Translations under genes and position numbers: made by a program | The notes under the pieces: model-generated | Databases searched by the model: none | What the model saw: only the letters and a program-made list of their open reading frames with translations | Told to the model about the DNA's origin: nothing | Shown here: positions 24,727 through 32,936 of the stretch, one piece after another | How positions within the stretch are numbered: position 1 is the first letter of the stretch | Layout of the letters: each line of letters starts with the position of its first letter | Assembly: GCF_015557435.1 (NCBI RefSeq) | Contig: NZ_JADNOH010000038.1 | Location: 1-48,050, forward strand | DNA: 48,050 nt | Source: Collinsella aerofaciens | Lineage (GTDB): Bacteria; Actinomycetota; Coriobacteriia; Coriobacteriales; Coriobacteriaceae | Reading direction: 5' to 3'

Positions 24727-25032
24727 TTAGAACTTGTGGCCGCACTTCTTGCAGACGCGCAGCTTGTTCTTGCCGTCCTTCTCGTGACCGACGCGGGTAA
24801 CCTTACCGCACTCGGGGCAAACGAGATTGACGTTGGAGGCGTCGATGGGAGCCTCCTGCGAAACGATGCCGCCCTGCTGGTTGGCAGCGTTGGGCTTGAC
24901 GGCCTTCTTGACGACCGAAACGCCCTCGACAACGACCTTGTTCTCGGCGGGGAGAGCACGCAGGATAACGCCTTGCTTGCCACGATCCTTACCAGAGAGA
25001 ACCTGGACCTTATCGCCCTTCTTGATATACAT
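24727..25032 (-). CDS. rplX: Ribosomal protein L24
   Basis: A 101-residue large-subunit protein that helps start 50S assembly. The KOW motif is clear at the start ([20 protein letters not shown]). Two CxxC pairs ([11 protein letters not shown] and CKKCGHKF) near the C-terminus mark a Cys-containing form. It is the last gene of the operon here, followed by a terminator, whereas in most bacteria rplE follows it. Confidence 0.97.
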   Translation of the reverse strand: MYIKKGDKVQVLSGKDRGKQGVILRALPAENKVVVEGVSVVKKAVKPNAANQQGGIVSQEAPIDASNVNLVCPECGKVTRVGHEKDGKNKLRVCKKCGHKF

Positions 25033-25045
25033 ATATCTCCCCTAA

Positions 25046-25414
25046 CTACAGGGTCTCGGGAGCGAGCGAGACGATCTTCATGTACTTCTTGTCACGAAGC
25101 TCGCGAGCGACAGGCCCGAAGATACGGGTGCCGACGGGCGAACCATCGTTGTTGATGACAACGCAAGCGTTCTCATCAAAGCGAATGTAGGAGCCATCCT
25201 TGCGGCGGATCTCCTTAACGGTGCGAACGACGACGCAACGGACAACGTCCTTCTTCTTGACGTTGGCGCCAGGGGTAGCCTCCTGGACAGCACCGATGAA
25301 CACATCGCCGATGCCTGCATAACGACGCTTGGAACCGCCAAGCACCTTGATGCAGCGAATCTTGCGAGCGCCGGAGTTGTCGGCGACGTTCAGCATGGTT
25401 TGCATCTGAATCAT
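25046..25414 (-). CDS. rplN: Ribosomal protein L14
   Basis: A 122-residue large-subunit protein at the subunit interface. The family pattern [22 protein letters not shown] opens the protein and [21 protein letters not shown] follows. Length is typical. A structured 118-bp gap separates it from rpsQ, longer than the other gaps in this part of the operon. Confidence 0.98.
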   Translation of the reverse strand: MIQMQTMLNVADNSGARKIRCIKVLGGSKRRYAGIGDVFIGAVQEATPGANVKKKDVVRCVVVRTVKEIRRKDGSYIRFDENACVVINNDGSPVGTRIFGPVARELRDKKYMKIVSLAPETL

Positions 25415-25439
25415 GGTAGATGTTCCTCCGAACTAAGAA

Positions 25440-25505
25440 CCGAAGAGAGGTGCGCAGCCTTTAGGCGGCCTGTGGTATGCAAACCAGGCATACGCACATC
25501 TTCGG
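25440..25505 (-). other. Multi-branched RNA structure between rpsQ and rplN
   Basis: An outer stem CCGAAGA/TCTTCGG (25440-25446 and 25499-25505) encloses GTGCG/CGCAC, which encloses two hairpins: GTATGC/GCATAC and GCAGCC/GGCGGC. The pairs are perfect or near perfect in only 66 bases. A second small hairpin AGTCG/CGACT lies upstream on the transcript (about 25515-25530). A cis-regulatory or processing element for the downstream rplN-rplX pair is inferred. Confidence 0.5.
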
Positions 25506-25532
25506 AAACGTACAAGTCGTAAGAGCGACTGC

Positions 25533-25793
25533 TTATTTAGCGCGCTCGACGACCTCGATGAGGCGCCAACGCTTCATCTTGGACATAGGACGGGTCTCCA
25601 TAACGCGGACGGTATCGCCCACGCCAGCCGTGCACTCCTCGTCGTGAGCGTGCAGCTTCTTGGAGCTGGTCATCATCTTGCCGTACTTGGGGTGACGCTT
25701 GCGCTCGGTGATGGTGACGACAATGGTCTTGGCACCGGAGACGGAGGTAACGACACCCGTACGGACCTTACGCGAGTTACGCGAATCAGTCAT
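25533..25793 (-). CDS. rpsQ: Ribosomal protein S17
   Basis: An 86-residue small-subunit primary 16S rRNA binding protein. RTGVVTSVSGAKTIVVTI and RPMSKMKRWRLIEVVE are the expected OB-fold segments. It lies 16 bases after rpmC in the standard order. Confidence 0.97.
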   Translation of the reverse strand: MTDSRNSRKVRTGVVTSVSGAKTIVVTITERKRHPKYGKMMTSSKKLHAHDEECTAGVGDTVRVMETRPMSKMKRWRLIEVVERAK

Positions 25794-25809
25794 GTTCTCT
25801 CCTTAGGTC

Positions 25810-26025
25810 CTACTCGGCGACAGCGGACTTCTCCGCTGCGATCTCGCGGGCGCGCTGCTCCGTGAGGACGCGAGCGATGTCCTTCTTCACGGTGTTGACG
25901 CGAGCGGTGTTGTCCAGCTGGCTGGTGGCCATCTGGAAACGAAGGTTAAAGAGCTCGGCGCGCATTTCCTTCAGCTTCTCAACGAGCTGAGCGTCCGAGA
26001 GCTCACGAATCTCTGCGGGCTTCAT
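25810..26025 (-). CDS. rpmC: Ribosomal protein L29
   Basis: A 71-residue helical large-subunit protein at the peptide exit site. [20 protein letters not shown] and LFNLRFQMATSQLDNTARV are typical. Its start overlaps the end of rplP, indicating translational coupling. Confidence 0.97.
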   Translation of the reverse strand: MKPAEIRELSDAQLVEKLKEMRAELFNLRFQMATSQLDNTARVNTVKKDIARVLTEQRAREIAAEKSAVAE

Positions 26026-26528
26026 TAGTTCTCCTCCTTGGCGGCGGCGGCGTCCTCAGCAGCCCACTTGGCCTCGAGAGCGGCCTCCTCAGCCATCTCC
26101 TTCTCGATGCGCTGCTCAGCGTTCTTAGCAGCAACAATCTTGGTCTTGATGGGAAGCTTGTGCTGTGCAAGACGCAGAGCCTCGCGAGCGACCTCCTCGG
26201 GCACGCCCTTGACCTCGAACATGATGCGGCCGGGCTTGACGACGGCCACCCACTCCTCGGGGTTACCCTTACCAGAACCCATGCGAGTCTCAGCAGGCTT
26301 CTTGGTGATGGGCTTATCGGGGAAGATCGTGATGTACACACGACCGCCACGCTTCATGTAGCGGGTCATGGCAATACGAGCGGCCTCGATCTGACGGTTG
26401 GTGATCCAATGGGCCTCGAGAGCCTGGATACCAAACTCGCCGAAATGCAGCTCGGTATTACCCTTGGCCTGGCCCTTCATGGAGCCACGCTGCACCTTGC
26501 GGTGAAGAATACGCTTAGGGGCAAGCAC
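26025..26528 (-). CDS. rplP: Ribosomal protein L16
   Basis: A 167-residue protein of the 50S tRNA-binding region. The core ([15 protein letters not shown] to about 137) is standard, with [29 protein letters not shown]-terminal tail of about 30 residues rich in Ala and Glu ([20 protein letters not shown]) extends beyond the usual length. The start is a GTG that overlaps the rpsC stop by one base (TAGTG), so translation is coupled. Confidence 0.96.
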   Translation of the reverse strand: MLAPKRILHRKVQRGSMKGQAKGNTELHFGEFGIQALEAHWITNRQIEAARIAMTRYMKRGGRVYITIFPDKPITKKPAETRMGSGKGNPEEWVAVVKPGRIMFEVKGVPEEVAREALRLAQHKLPIKTKIVAAKNAEQRIEKEMAEEAALEAKWAAEDAAAAKEEN

Positions 26529-27238
26529 TACTGACCCCTCCTCTCGGAGTTACGACGACGAGGACGGGAAGAGCCCTCGAGTGCAGGGTTGGGAACAGGC
26601 TGGCCCGGGAGCTTCTCGCCCAGGTAGATCCAGACCTTCACGCCGCAAGCGCCCATGGTGGTGCTGGCGACAGCCGTGCCGTAGTCGATCTTGGCACGGA
26701 GGGTGTGCAGAGGCACGCGACCCTCGCGGTACCACTCACGACGGCCCATCTCGGCACCGCCGAGACGACCGGAGCACTGGATACGGATGCCCTTAGCGCC
26801 GGCCTTGCGGGCGGACTGGACAGCCTTGCGCATAGCGCGACGGAAGGCAACGCGGCCCTCGAGCTGCTCAGCAATGGACTGAGCAACGAGGTTGGCGTCG
26901 AGCTCGGGGCGCTTGATCTCGACAACGTCGACGGAGAGCTGGCCCTTGGAGACGCCAGCGACCTTCTCGAGCTCGGTGCGGAGGGTATCGATCTCGGCAC
27001 CCTTCTTACCGATGACAACGCCGGGGCGAGCGGTGAGGATGATGACCTTCACCTTGTCGCCAGCGCGCTCGATCTCGACGCGGGAGACAGCTGCGCGGGA
27101 AAGACGCTTCTCGAGGTACTTGCGGATCTCGAGATCGTTACCGAGGGTCTTAGCGTAATCCTTCTCTGCGAACCAGCGGGAGCGCCAGTTCTCGGTAATG
27201 CCAAGACGGAAGCCGGTGGGGTAGACTTTCTGACCCAT
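26528..27238 (-). CDS. rpsC: Ribosomal protein S3
   Basis: A 236-residue small-subunit protein at the mRNA entry. The KH domain is visible in [19 protein letters not shown], and the C-terminal domain carries [19 protein letters not shown] basic, Arg-rich tail ([14 protein letters not shown]) ends it. It starts 6 bases after rplV. Confidence 0.98.
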   Translation of the reverse strand: MGQKVYPTGFRLGITENWRSRWFAEKDYAKTLGNDLEIRKYLEKRLSRAAVSRVEIERAGDKVKVIILTARPGVVIGKKGAEIDTLRTELEKVAGVSKGQLSVDVVEIKRPELDANLVAQSIAEQLEGRVAFRRAMRKAVQSARKAGAKGIRIQCSGRLGGAEMGRREWYREGRVPLHTLRAKIDYGTAVASTTMGACGVKVWIYLGEKLPGQPVPNPALEGSSRPRRRNSERRGQ

Positions 27239-27244
27239 ACAGCT

Positions 27245-27616
27245 TTACGCCTCCTTTCGAGGAGCAACGACGACGGTGATGTGGGAAGTACGCTTCAGAA
27301 TGCGAGAAGCGGAACCCTTGGCGCGGGGACGGATGCGCTTAAGCGTCGGACCCTCGTCAACATAGGCAGCGGCGACAACCAGGTTGTCGGCACGCAGACC
27401 GTTGTTGTTCTCGGCGTTCGCAACGGCGGAACGGAGAACCTTCTCGACATCCACGGCGACGGCGCGGTCGCAGAAGTGGAGGATGTCGAAGGCCTGAGCG
27501 ACAGGCTTGCGGCGGATCAGATCGACCACCAGGCGGGCCTTGCTGGGGGAAACACGCACGTACTTAGCGACGGCGCGAACCTCGGTGGCCTCAGTTTCAA
27601 TAGACTTAGTTGCCAT
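27245..27616 (-). CDS. rplV: Ribosomal protein L22
   Basis: A 123-residue protein lining the exit tunnel. [20 protein letters not shown] and the macrolide-loop region [20 protein letters not shown] are clear. Length is slightly above the minimum because of an N-terminal acidic extension. Standard operon position. Confidence 0.98.
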   Translation of the reverse strand: MATKSIETEATEVRAVAKYVRVSPSKARLVVDLIRRKPVAQAFDILHFCDRAVAVDVEKVLRSAVANAENNNGLRADNLVVAAAYVDEGPTLKRIRPRAKGSASRILKRTSHITVVVAPRKEA

Positions 27617-27630
27617 TTACGGTTAACCCC

Positions 27631-27891
27631 CTATTTGGCCTTGTGGCCACGGAACGTACGAGTCGGCGCGAACTCGCCGAGCTTGTGACCAACCATGGAC
27701 TCGGTAACATACACGGGCACATGCTTGCGGCCGTCGTGGACGGCGATGGTGTGACCAACCATCTCGGGGAAGATGGTGGACGCGCGGGACCAGGTCTTCA
27801 CGACGTCCTTCTTGCCAGCCTCGTTCATCGCGGTGATACGCGAGAGAAGGCGAGTCTCCACGAACGGGCCCTTTTTGAGACTTCTGCTCAT
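27631..27891 (-). CDS. rpsS: Ribosomal protein S19
   Basis: An 86-residue head protein of the small subunit. [19 protein letters not shown] and [19 protein letters not shown] are diagnostic. Standard position between rplB and rplV. Confidence 0.98.
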   Translation of the reverse strand: MSRSLKKGPFVETRLLSRITAMNEAGKKDVVKTWSRASTIFPEMVGHTIAVHDGRKHVPVYVTESMVGHKLGEFAPTRTFRGHKAK

Positions 27892-27923
27892 AAGTGCTTT
27901 CTCCTAAAACTCGGTATCCGAAA

Positions 27924-28754
27924 TTACTTCTTACGGCGACGAATGATGTGCTGGTTCGAGACCTTCTTCTTCTTGCGCGTACGAAGGCCCTTCGTCGGCT
28001 TACCCCAGGGGGTAACGGAGGGACGACCAGAGGTGTGGTTCTTGCCCTCGCCACCGCCGTGCGGGTGGTCGACAGGGTTCATGACGGTACCGCGGACGGT
28101 CGGGCGCACGTTCATGTGACGCTTACGGCCGGCCTTGCCGATGACGATGTTGGCGTGATCGGCGTTGCCGACCTCACCGACGGTGGCGCGGCAGGTAACG
28201 AGGATGCGGCGCATCTCGGAGGAAGGCATACGGACGATAGCGTACTTGCCCTCCTTACCCATCAGCTGGCAGGAGTTACCGGCGGAACGGGCGATAGCAG
28301 CGCCCTTGCCCGGCTGGAACTCGACAGCGTGGATGAGCGTACCGACGGGGATGTCGGCGAGGGGCAGAGCGTTGCCCGGCTTGATGTCGGCGTCAGAACC
28401 AGACATGATGGTCTGACCGACCTCGAGGCCCTTGGGGGCCAGGATGTAACGCTTCTCACCGTCAGCATAGTGCAGCAGAGCGATGCGAGCGGAACGGTTC
28501 GGATCGTACTCGATCGTGGCAACCTTGGCGGGCACGCCGTCCTTGTTGCGCTTGAAGTCGATTACGCGGTAACGACGCTTCACGCCGCCGCCCTGGTGGC
28601 GGGTGGTGATGCGGCCGTTGTTGTTACGACCGGCCTTCTTGGGCAGGGGCTCGAGAAGAGACTTCTCGGGCTTGGTGCAGGTGATCTCGGAGAAGTCGGA
28701 GATCGTCTGCCAACGCCTACCAGCGGAGGTCGGCTTAAGGTGCTTTACAGCCAT
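27924..28754 (-). CDS. rplB: Ribosomal protein L2
   Basis: A 276-residue core protein of the peptidyl-transferase region. Conserved segments are [20 protein letters not shown] and [18 protein letters not shown], including the functional His. The ATG at 28754 ([14 protein letters not shown]) has AAAGGGA upstream; a longer in-frame start 25 codons earlier adds residues not found in L2. The 179-bp gap before it holds a promoter-like element also present before rplC. Confidence 0.98.
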   Translation of the reverse strand: MAVKHLKPTSAGRRWQTISDFSEITCTKPEKSLLEPLPKKAGRNNNGRITTRHQGGGVKRRYRVIDFKRNKDGVPAKVATIEYDPNRSARIALLHYADGEKRYILAPKGLEVGQTIMSGSDADIKPGNALPLADIPVGTLIHAVEFQPGKGAAIARSAGNSCQLMGKEGKYAIVRMPSSEMRRILVTCRATVGEVGNADHANIVIGKAGRKRHMNVRPTVRGTVMNPVDHPHGGGEGKNHTSGRPSVTPWGKPTKGLRTRKKKKVSNQHIIRRRKK

Positions 28755-28834
28755 TACAATCCCTTTCAATAGGAATCCGTTAGCCATCGCAGACAGGGAT
28801 TCGAGGTTCTGCCTCGGGTGCGATGACACCGGAC

Positions 28835-28858
28835 GTATACACGGTTCCGGGCGTGTCC
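28835..28858 (-). promoter_or_regulatory. Duplicated promoter-like element upstream of rplB
   Basis: On the plus strand: GTATACACGG, three bases, CGGGCGTGTCC. The same arrangement, differing at one of the 21 fixed bases, is at 30700-30723 before rplC. On the transcript strand it reads GGACACGCCCG, three bases, CCGTGTATAC. It suggests a second promoter or regulator site inside the S10 operon. Confidence 0.5.
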
Positions 28859-28933
28859 ATTTTATACGCCCAAAACCTTGAGCTCTCGCCTCCCCTATTT
28901 GGGAGGCATGAGCTCACTCAACAGCAGCGAGTC

Positions 28934-29221
28934 TTAGGCCTGGTTGCCAAAGACCTCGATGGTGTCGCCCTCGGCCAGCGTGACGATGGCCTTCTTCCAA
29001 GTACGGGTCTTGCCGGCGACATAGCGCACGCGCTTGGTCTTGGGCTTGACCGTCAGGGTGTTCACGCGAACGACCTTGACGCCGAAGATCTCCTCGACAG
29101 CGTCCTTGATCTGATACTTGTTAGCATCCTTGGCGACCTCGAACGTGTACTTGTTCAGCTCCATGCCGGAGAAGGAACGCTCGGACACGATCGGACGGAT
29201 GATGATCTCGTGGGCGGTCAT
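28934..29221 (-). CDS. rplW: Ribosomal protein L23
   Basis: A 95-residue exit-site protein, docking point for trigger factor and SRP. EIIIRPIVSERSFSGMELNK and the RVNTLTVKPKTKRVRYVAGK region are typical. It starts directly next to the rplD stop codon. The following 179-bp gap contains a GAGCTC...GAGCTC hairpin with inner GCCTCCC/GGGAGGC and the duplicated element. Confidence 0.97.
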   Translation of the reverse strand: MTAHEIIIRPIVSERSFSGMELNKYTFEVAKDANKYQIKDAVEEIFGVKVVRVNTLTVKPKTKRVRYVAGKTRTWKKAIVTLAEGDTIEVFGNQA

Positions 29222-29848
29222 TTATGCAAGCACCTCCCCGAAGTGAGCGGCGATGTCGGCGGGCATCAGCACGGCGTTGTTGTTGACGAGATCGTAGGTG
29301 TTGGCCTCGTCGGCAGTGATGATGAACGTCTTGGGAATGTTGCGGAACGACAGGTAGGCGTTGACGTCCTCATCGCGAACGATGATGGTCAGACGCTTGC
29401 CCTCAAGGCCGAGAGCCTTGAGCATGGCGACGGCAGCCTTGGTGGAAGGCTTCTCGAAGCCGTAGTCGTCGACGAGCACGAGCTCGCCATCGGCCAGCTT
29501 GGCGGACAGCGCGGAGCGCATAGCCAGCTTGACCTCCTTGTTGTTCATACGCTTAGCGTAGGAACGGGGCTTGGGGGCGAAGACGACGCCACCGTGACGC
29601 CACTGGGCAGCACGGATGGAACCCTGGCGGGCACGGCCGGTGCCCTTCTGACGCCAAGGCTTCTTGCCGCCACCGGAAACCTCAGAGCGGCCCTTAGCGG
29701 ACTGGGTGCCCTGACGCCAAGAGGCCATCTGGCACTTGACGATGTGGTGCATAACGTGGATGTTCGGCTCGATGCCGTACACCTCAGCGGCGAGCTCGGC
29801 CTCGGCGACCTTCTTGCCCTCGCTGTTCTTTACTTCAAACTTTGCCAT
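29222..29848 (-). CDS. rplD: Ribosomal protein L4
   Basis: A 208-residue exit-tunnel protein. The extended loop is seen in GGGKKPWRQKGTGRARQGSI. In gammaproteobacteria L4 represses the S10 operon by binding its leader; the leader before rplC here is structured, so a similar loop is conceivable but unproven. Confidence 0.98.
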   Translation of the reverse strand: MAKFEVKNSEGKKVAEAELAAEVYGIEPNIHVMHHIVKCQMASWRQGTQSAKGRSEVSGGGKKPWRQKGTGRARQGSIRAAQWRHGGVVFAPKPRSYAKRMNNKEVKLAMRSALSAKLADGELVLVDDYGFEKPSTKAAVAMLKALGLEGKRLTIIVRDEDVNAYLSFRNIPKTFIITADEANTYDLVNNNAVLMPADIAAHFGEVLA

Positions 29849-29894
29849 TTAAGTGTTCTCCTTGGTATGACGCTGGGCTAAATGGGCTGGGCCC

Positions 29895-30515
29895 TTAGGC
29901 CATACGGATGGCGACGAGACCATTCTTGGCACCCGGGACAGCGCCCTTGACCAAGATGAGGTTCTGCTCGGCATCGATGCGGACAACGGAAAGGTTCTTG
30001 ACGGTAACGCGCTCGTTACCCATGTGACCGGCCATCTTGACGCCCTTGAGGACGCGCGCAGGATAGGCGCACTGACCGATAGAACCGGGGTGACGCTGGA
30101 AGTGAGAGCCATGCGTCATAGGACCGCGGCGCTGACCCCAGCGCTTGATGCGACCCTGGAAGCCCTTACCCTTGGAGGTACCGATGACGTCGACCTTCTC
30201 GACATCAGCGAAATCAGCGACGGTGACGACCTCGCCGACCTTGTGCTCCTCGCCGTTCTCGACGCGGACCTCACGAAGGAAGCGGACAGGCTCGACGCCA
30301 GCCTTGGCGAAGTGACCAGCCATGGGCTTGTTCACGTTCTTGGCCTTGATGTCGCCGAAACCGATCTGGACGGCGTCATAGCCGTCGGTTGCCTGAGTTT
30401 TAACCTGCGAGACAGCGCAGGGGCCAGCCTGGATGACCGTGACGGGAACGACGTTGTCGTCCTCGTCCCAAACCTGGGTCATGCCAATCTTGCGGCCGAG
30501 AATCATGCTGATCAA
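29895..30515 (-). CDS. rplC: Ribosomal protein L3
   Basis: A 206-residue early-assembly large-subunit protein. [17 protein letters not shown] near the start and [20 protein letters not shown] are diagnostic. A TTG start at 30515 (giving MISMILG, close to the usual MIxxILG beginning) has GGGAT 7 bases upstream; the ATG at 30506 is the alternative. rplC is first in this operon, since the usual leader gene rpsJ is 14 kb away at 44434. Confidence 0.96.
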   Translation of the reverse strand: MISMILGRKIGMTQVWDEDDNVVPVTVIQAGPCAVSQVKTQATDGYDAVQIGFGDIKAKNVNKPMAGHFAKAGVEPVRFLREVRVENGEEHKVGEVVTVADFADVEKVDVIGTSKGKGFQGRIKRWGQRRGPMTHGSHFQRHPGSIGQCAYPARVLKGVKMAGHMGNERVTVKNLSVVRIDAEQNLILVKGAVPGAKNGLVAIRMA

Positions 30516-30605
30516 GATATGATCCCAACTCTCGCGTGGTCTTGGGACAATGCGTACACCACCGAGCGTACGCCCCTAGAGGACCACTACTTACACGACG
30601 TGCTC
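30516..30605 (-). promoter_or_regulatory. Structured leader of rplC
   Basis: On the transcript GTGGTC/GACCAC (30582-30587 and 30536-30541) encloses GCGTAC/GTACGC (30568-30573 and 30552-30557). The two nested perfect 6-bp stems lie between the predicted promoter and the start codon. It could be an autoregulatory ribosomal-protein leader. Confidence 0.5.
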
Positions 30606-30611
30606 CCCAGT

Positions 30612-30639
30612 CTTGTATTACGCCCGGACTACCTGACAA
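30612..30639 (-). promoter_or_regulatory. Candidate rplC operon promoter
   Basis: TTGTCA and TACAAG with a 16-base spacer on the minus strand; a start near 30605 would give a leader of about 90 bases. The -10 match is only 4 of 6. Confidence 0.35.
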
Positions 30640-30699
30640 CCCTATTAAGCAGGCATTTTGTCCAGCCAGAATACTCCCCTGGTTTCACACAGCTGTTTA

Positions 30700-30723
30700 G
30701 TATACACGGCTGCGGGCGTATCC
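30700..30723 (-). promoter_or_regulatory. Duplicated promoter-like element upstream of rplC
   Basis: On the plus strand: GTATACACGG, three bases, CGGGCGTATCC. It matches the element at 28835-28858; the CGGGCGTATCC half also occurs at 47982-47992 upstream of rpsL. Confidence 0.5.
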
Positions 30724-30776
30724 ATCGAGATTCATATTTCACTCACATTGTTTACGCAGGTAAAGTGCGTGGATGG

Positions 30777-30927
30777 CTCCCGAGCACGGCGGAGGGCCGG
30801 AGAAATATATTAAGGTCCCTGCTCTACAGTCCTGCGCAAGACGGAGAGCACATTAAGTGCTCTCCTTTGCGTGCGGAACTCGCGATGACCTTAATATATT
30901 TCTCCGGCCCTCCGCCGTGCTCGGGAG
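30777..30927. repeat. Perfect 41-bp inverted repeat enclosing a hairpin repeat
   Basis: Arms 30777-30817 (starting CTCCCGAGCACGG) and 30887-30927 are exact complements. The 69-base interior includes the 48-nt repeat 30818-30865 with its own 9-bp stem. It is 151 bp in total with no open frame. It lies between the CDF/phosphatase gene and the rplC leader, in the 450-bp gap 30516-30965. It could be a non-autonomous mobile element or a strong structural barrier; no target-site duplication is obvious. Confidence 0.75.
30818..30865 (+). repeat. Dispersed 48-nt hairpin repeat, copy 2
   Basis: The plus-strand copy of the element at 8-55. It ends with the same 25 bases, including the GGAGAGCAC/GTGCTCTCC stem at 30843-30865. 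It lies inside the 41-bp inverted repeat. Confidence 0.6.
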
Positions 30928-30965
30928 ACGACACGTTGATGTCTGCTTAACTCTGCTCGCTCAGG

Positions 30966-32786
30966 CTAATGACTTTGTTGGGGGTCCACTATTTGCTGGA
31001 GGGTGAACTTGCATTGCATTGGCTCGCCCTCTACTTGTGGCTCCGCCTCATCAAAATCGAAGATCATGATGGCGCAGTTGGGGAGTTTTGTTGGGAGCTC
31101 GAAGCCCTCTGGGGCTGCAGCCTTGATGAATTGGCGGCTGGCACTGCCGTGGCTTACTGCTAGGAGGGTTTCGGTGTCCTTAGCGCCCATGAGATTGGTG
31201 AGGGTGCCCACCATGCGCTCCTGCAGGGCATGGCTTCCTTCTCCGCTAAATGGGATAAGGTCCTCGCCGGGGTCCCAGACGTCGGTGGGAAGGGCATCGT
31301 GGGGGCCTTCTTCGAAGGTGCCGTAGCTGCGCTCGATGATGCCTTCGCAGGGCTCGACTGCGGCGTCCGGACCGAGGAGTTCGCATGCGACGAGACTCGC
31401 CGTGTCCATGGCTCGGCCTAAGGGTGATGAGACCACTTTGTCGGGGACGACGCCGTGGGTCTTGAGCCATGCGGCTGCCATTCCCGCTTGTTTGCGGCCC
31501 AGGTCGGTCAACGGAGAATCGCAGTGGCCCTGGACCAGCTTTTTAACGTTGAATTCCGTCTGACCGTGGCGGAGTAGATATAGACGCTTCATGTTCTCCC
31601 CTTCTGTATACCTTGCTTTGCCGGCACAGCCCTGCTCGTGGGCATGGCCGACATAGTCCTCGTCGATCGTAATCTTGGCGACCGACTTGGGATATTCCGA
31701 TTCGACCCGTTGTGCCAGCGCGTGCCTTACGTCTTCGGCGCTCATGTGCAGATCCGAGGGACGCACGCAGTCAAAAATCACATTGGTGTGCGTAGGGCCC
31801 GGCACGCAACGCAAATCGTGAATCGAAAGGCGGCTATCGATCTCTTGAGCCATAGCGTTGATGCATAAACGCATGCTCGCCAGCTTGGGGTCATCGGTCA
31901 CGATGGGATCGTAGTGAAGCGTGACGATCATGCCGTCTTCGTTCCTAAACGCCTGCTCGATGTTATCGAGCGTGTCGTGACTTTCCATCGGGCTGGCCTC
32001 GGCTGCCATCTCGGCGTGAGCGCTTGCGAACTTCCTGCCCGGGCCGTAGTCGTGAACCATCAGATCGTGAACGCCCAAAACGCCGGGGTAGCTCATGATC
32101 TTGCTGCGGATATGCTCGACGAGCTTAGGATCGGGCGTCTGGCCCAAAAGCGGGCTCACCGTATCTTGGATAAGCTCAAAGCCGCTCCAGCCAATATAGG
32201 CGCCAACGGCAAGGCCGACCCACGCGTCAAGATTGATGTGCGTCACCTGCGAAACAATTGCGCACGCCAGCACGGCGCCCGTGGCAAGGACATCGTTCTT
32301 GGAATCTTGCGCGGTCGCATGCAGCGTCTCGGACTCAATGCGATCGCCGAGCTTTTGGTTGAGGGCCGCCATCCAGAGCTTTACGACCATCGAAAGCACT
32401 AGAACTGCCACCAGGGCAAGCGAGAACTCGACGGGTTCGGGGTGGATGACGCGCTCGACCGAGGACTTCACCAGCTCAACGCCAATCAGCAGCACGAGCG
32501 CCGCCACGACCAATCCCGAGAGATACTCATAGCGACCGTGGCCGTAAGGATGCTCGGGGTCGGCCGGCTTGCTCGCCAGCTTAAAGCCCAGCACGCTCAC
32601 GATATTCGAGCTGGCATCGGACAGGTTGTTCATGGCATCCGCCACAATCGAAACCGATCCCGAAACCACACCAATTGCGCCCTTCGCAGCACAAAGCGCA
32701 ACATTGGCGACAATACACACCATGCCCGCTAACGTGCCCACACGCGCACGATCGCCCTGCGCGCGCCTAACAATCCACTCGACCAT
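30966..32786 (-). CDS. Cation diffusion facilitator fused to histidine phosphatase
   Basis: A 606-codon frame joining two proteins. Residues 1 to about 395 form a CDF transporter exporting a divalent metal: about six membrane helices (about 17-225), metal-site motifs ADAMNNLSDASSN and LHATAQDSKNDVLATG, and HPYGHGRYEYLSGL, then a cytoplasmic domain. From M399 (MKRLYLLRHGQTEFN) a 208-residue histidine phosphatase/phosphoglycerate-mutase-like domain follows, with the catalytic RHG and later VSHGSASRQF. No stop separates the parts. However, GAAGGGGAG just before the internal ATG at 31592 is a strong ribosome site. So the phosphatase may be made both as a fusion and alone. The gene ends in TAG just before the 41-bp inverted repeat. 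Confidence 0.8.
   Translation of the reverse strand: MVEWIVRRAQGDRARVGTLAGMVCIVANVALCAAKGAIGVVSGSVSIVADAMNNLSDASSNIVSVLGFKLASKPADPEHPYGHGRYEYLSGLVVAALVLLIGVELVKSSVERVIHPEPVEFSLALVAVLVLSMVVKLWMAALNQKLGDRIESETLHATAQDSKNDVLATGAVLACAIVSQVTHINLDAWVGLAVGAYIGWSGFELIQDTVSPLLGQTPDPKLVEHIRSKIMSYPGVLGVHDLMVHDYGPGRKFASAHAEMAAEASPMESHDTLDNIEQAFRNEDGMIVTLHYDPIVTDDPKLASMRLCINAMAQEIDSRLSIHDLRCVPGPTHTNVIFDCVRPSDLHMSAEDVRHALAQRVESEYPKSVAKITIDEDYVGHAHEQGCAGKARYTEGENMKRLYLLRHGQTEFNVKKLVQGHCDSPLTDLGRKQAGMAAAWLKTHGVVPDKVVSSPLGRAMDTASLVACELLGPDAAVEPCEGIIERSYGTFEEGPHDALPTDVWDPGEDLIPFSGEGSHALQERMVGTLTNLMGAKDTETLLAVSHGSASRQFIKAAAPEGFELPTKLPNCAIMIFDFDEAEPQVEGEPMQCKFTLQQIVDPQQSH
31592..31606 (-). other. Internal ribosome site and start of the phosphatase part
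   Basis: AGAAGGGGAG followed after 3 bases by an ATG at 31592, in frame in the fused gene. It predicts a separate 208-residue phosphatase (30966-31592). Confidence 0.55.
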
Positions 32787-32864
32787 CTACATCCGCCCCC
32801 ACGGTACTACTTATATATCTATTGCTCAAACGGATTGTAGTGTAGCCACTTTGTCCTCCAGATA

Positions 32865-32898
32865 CAAAAAGGCCGCAGCCCACACGAGCCACGGCCTT
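32865..32898 (-). terminator. Terminator after the PTS gene
   Basis: AAGGCCGTGGCT pairs with GGGCTGCGGCCTT on the minus strand (imperfect middle), followed by TTTTTG. It separates the PTS gene from the CDF/phosphatase gene. Confidence 0.65.
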
Positions 32899-32936
32899 GG
32901 AACACGACAAAGGGATCGTCCTTTTGTCGCACAGGT

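Noticed and set aside
28780-28830. Possible tRNA-like TTCGA segment near rplB
   Set aside because: No cloverleaf pairing or acceptor stem could be built around it.
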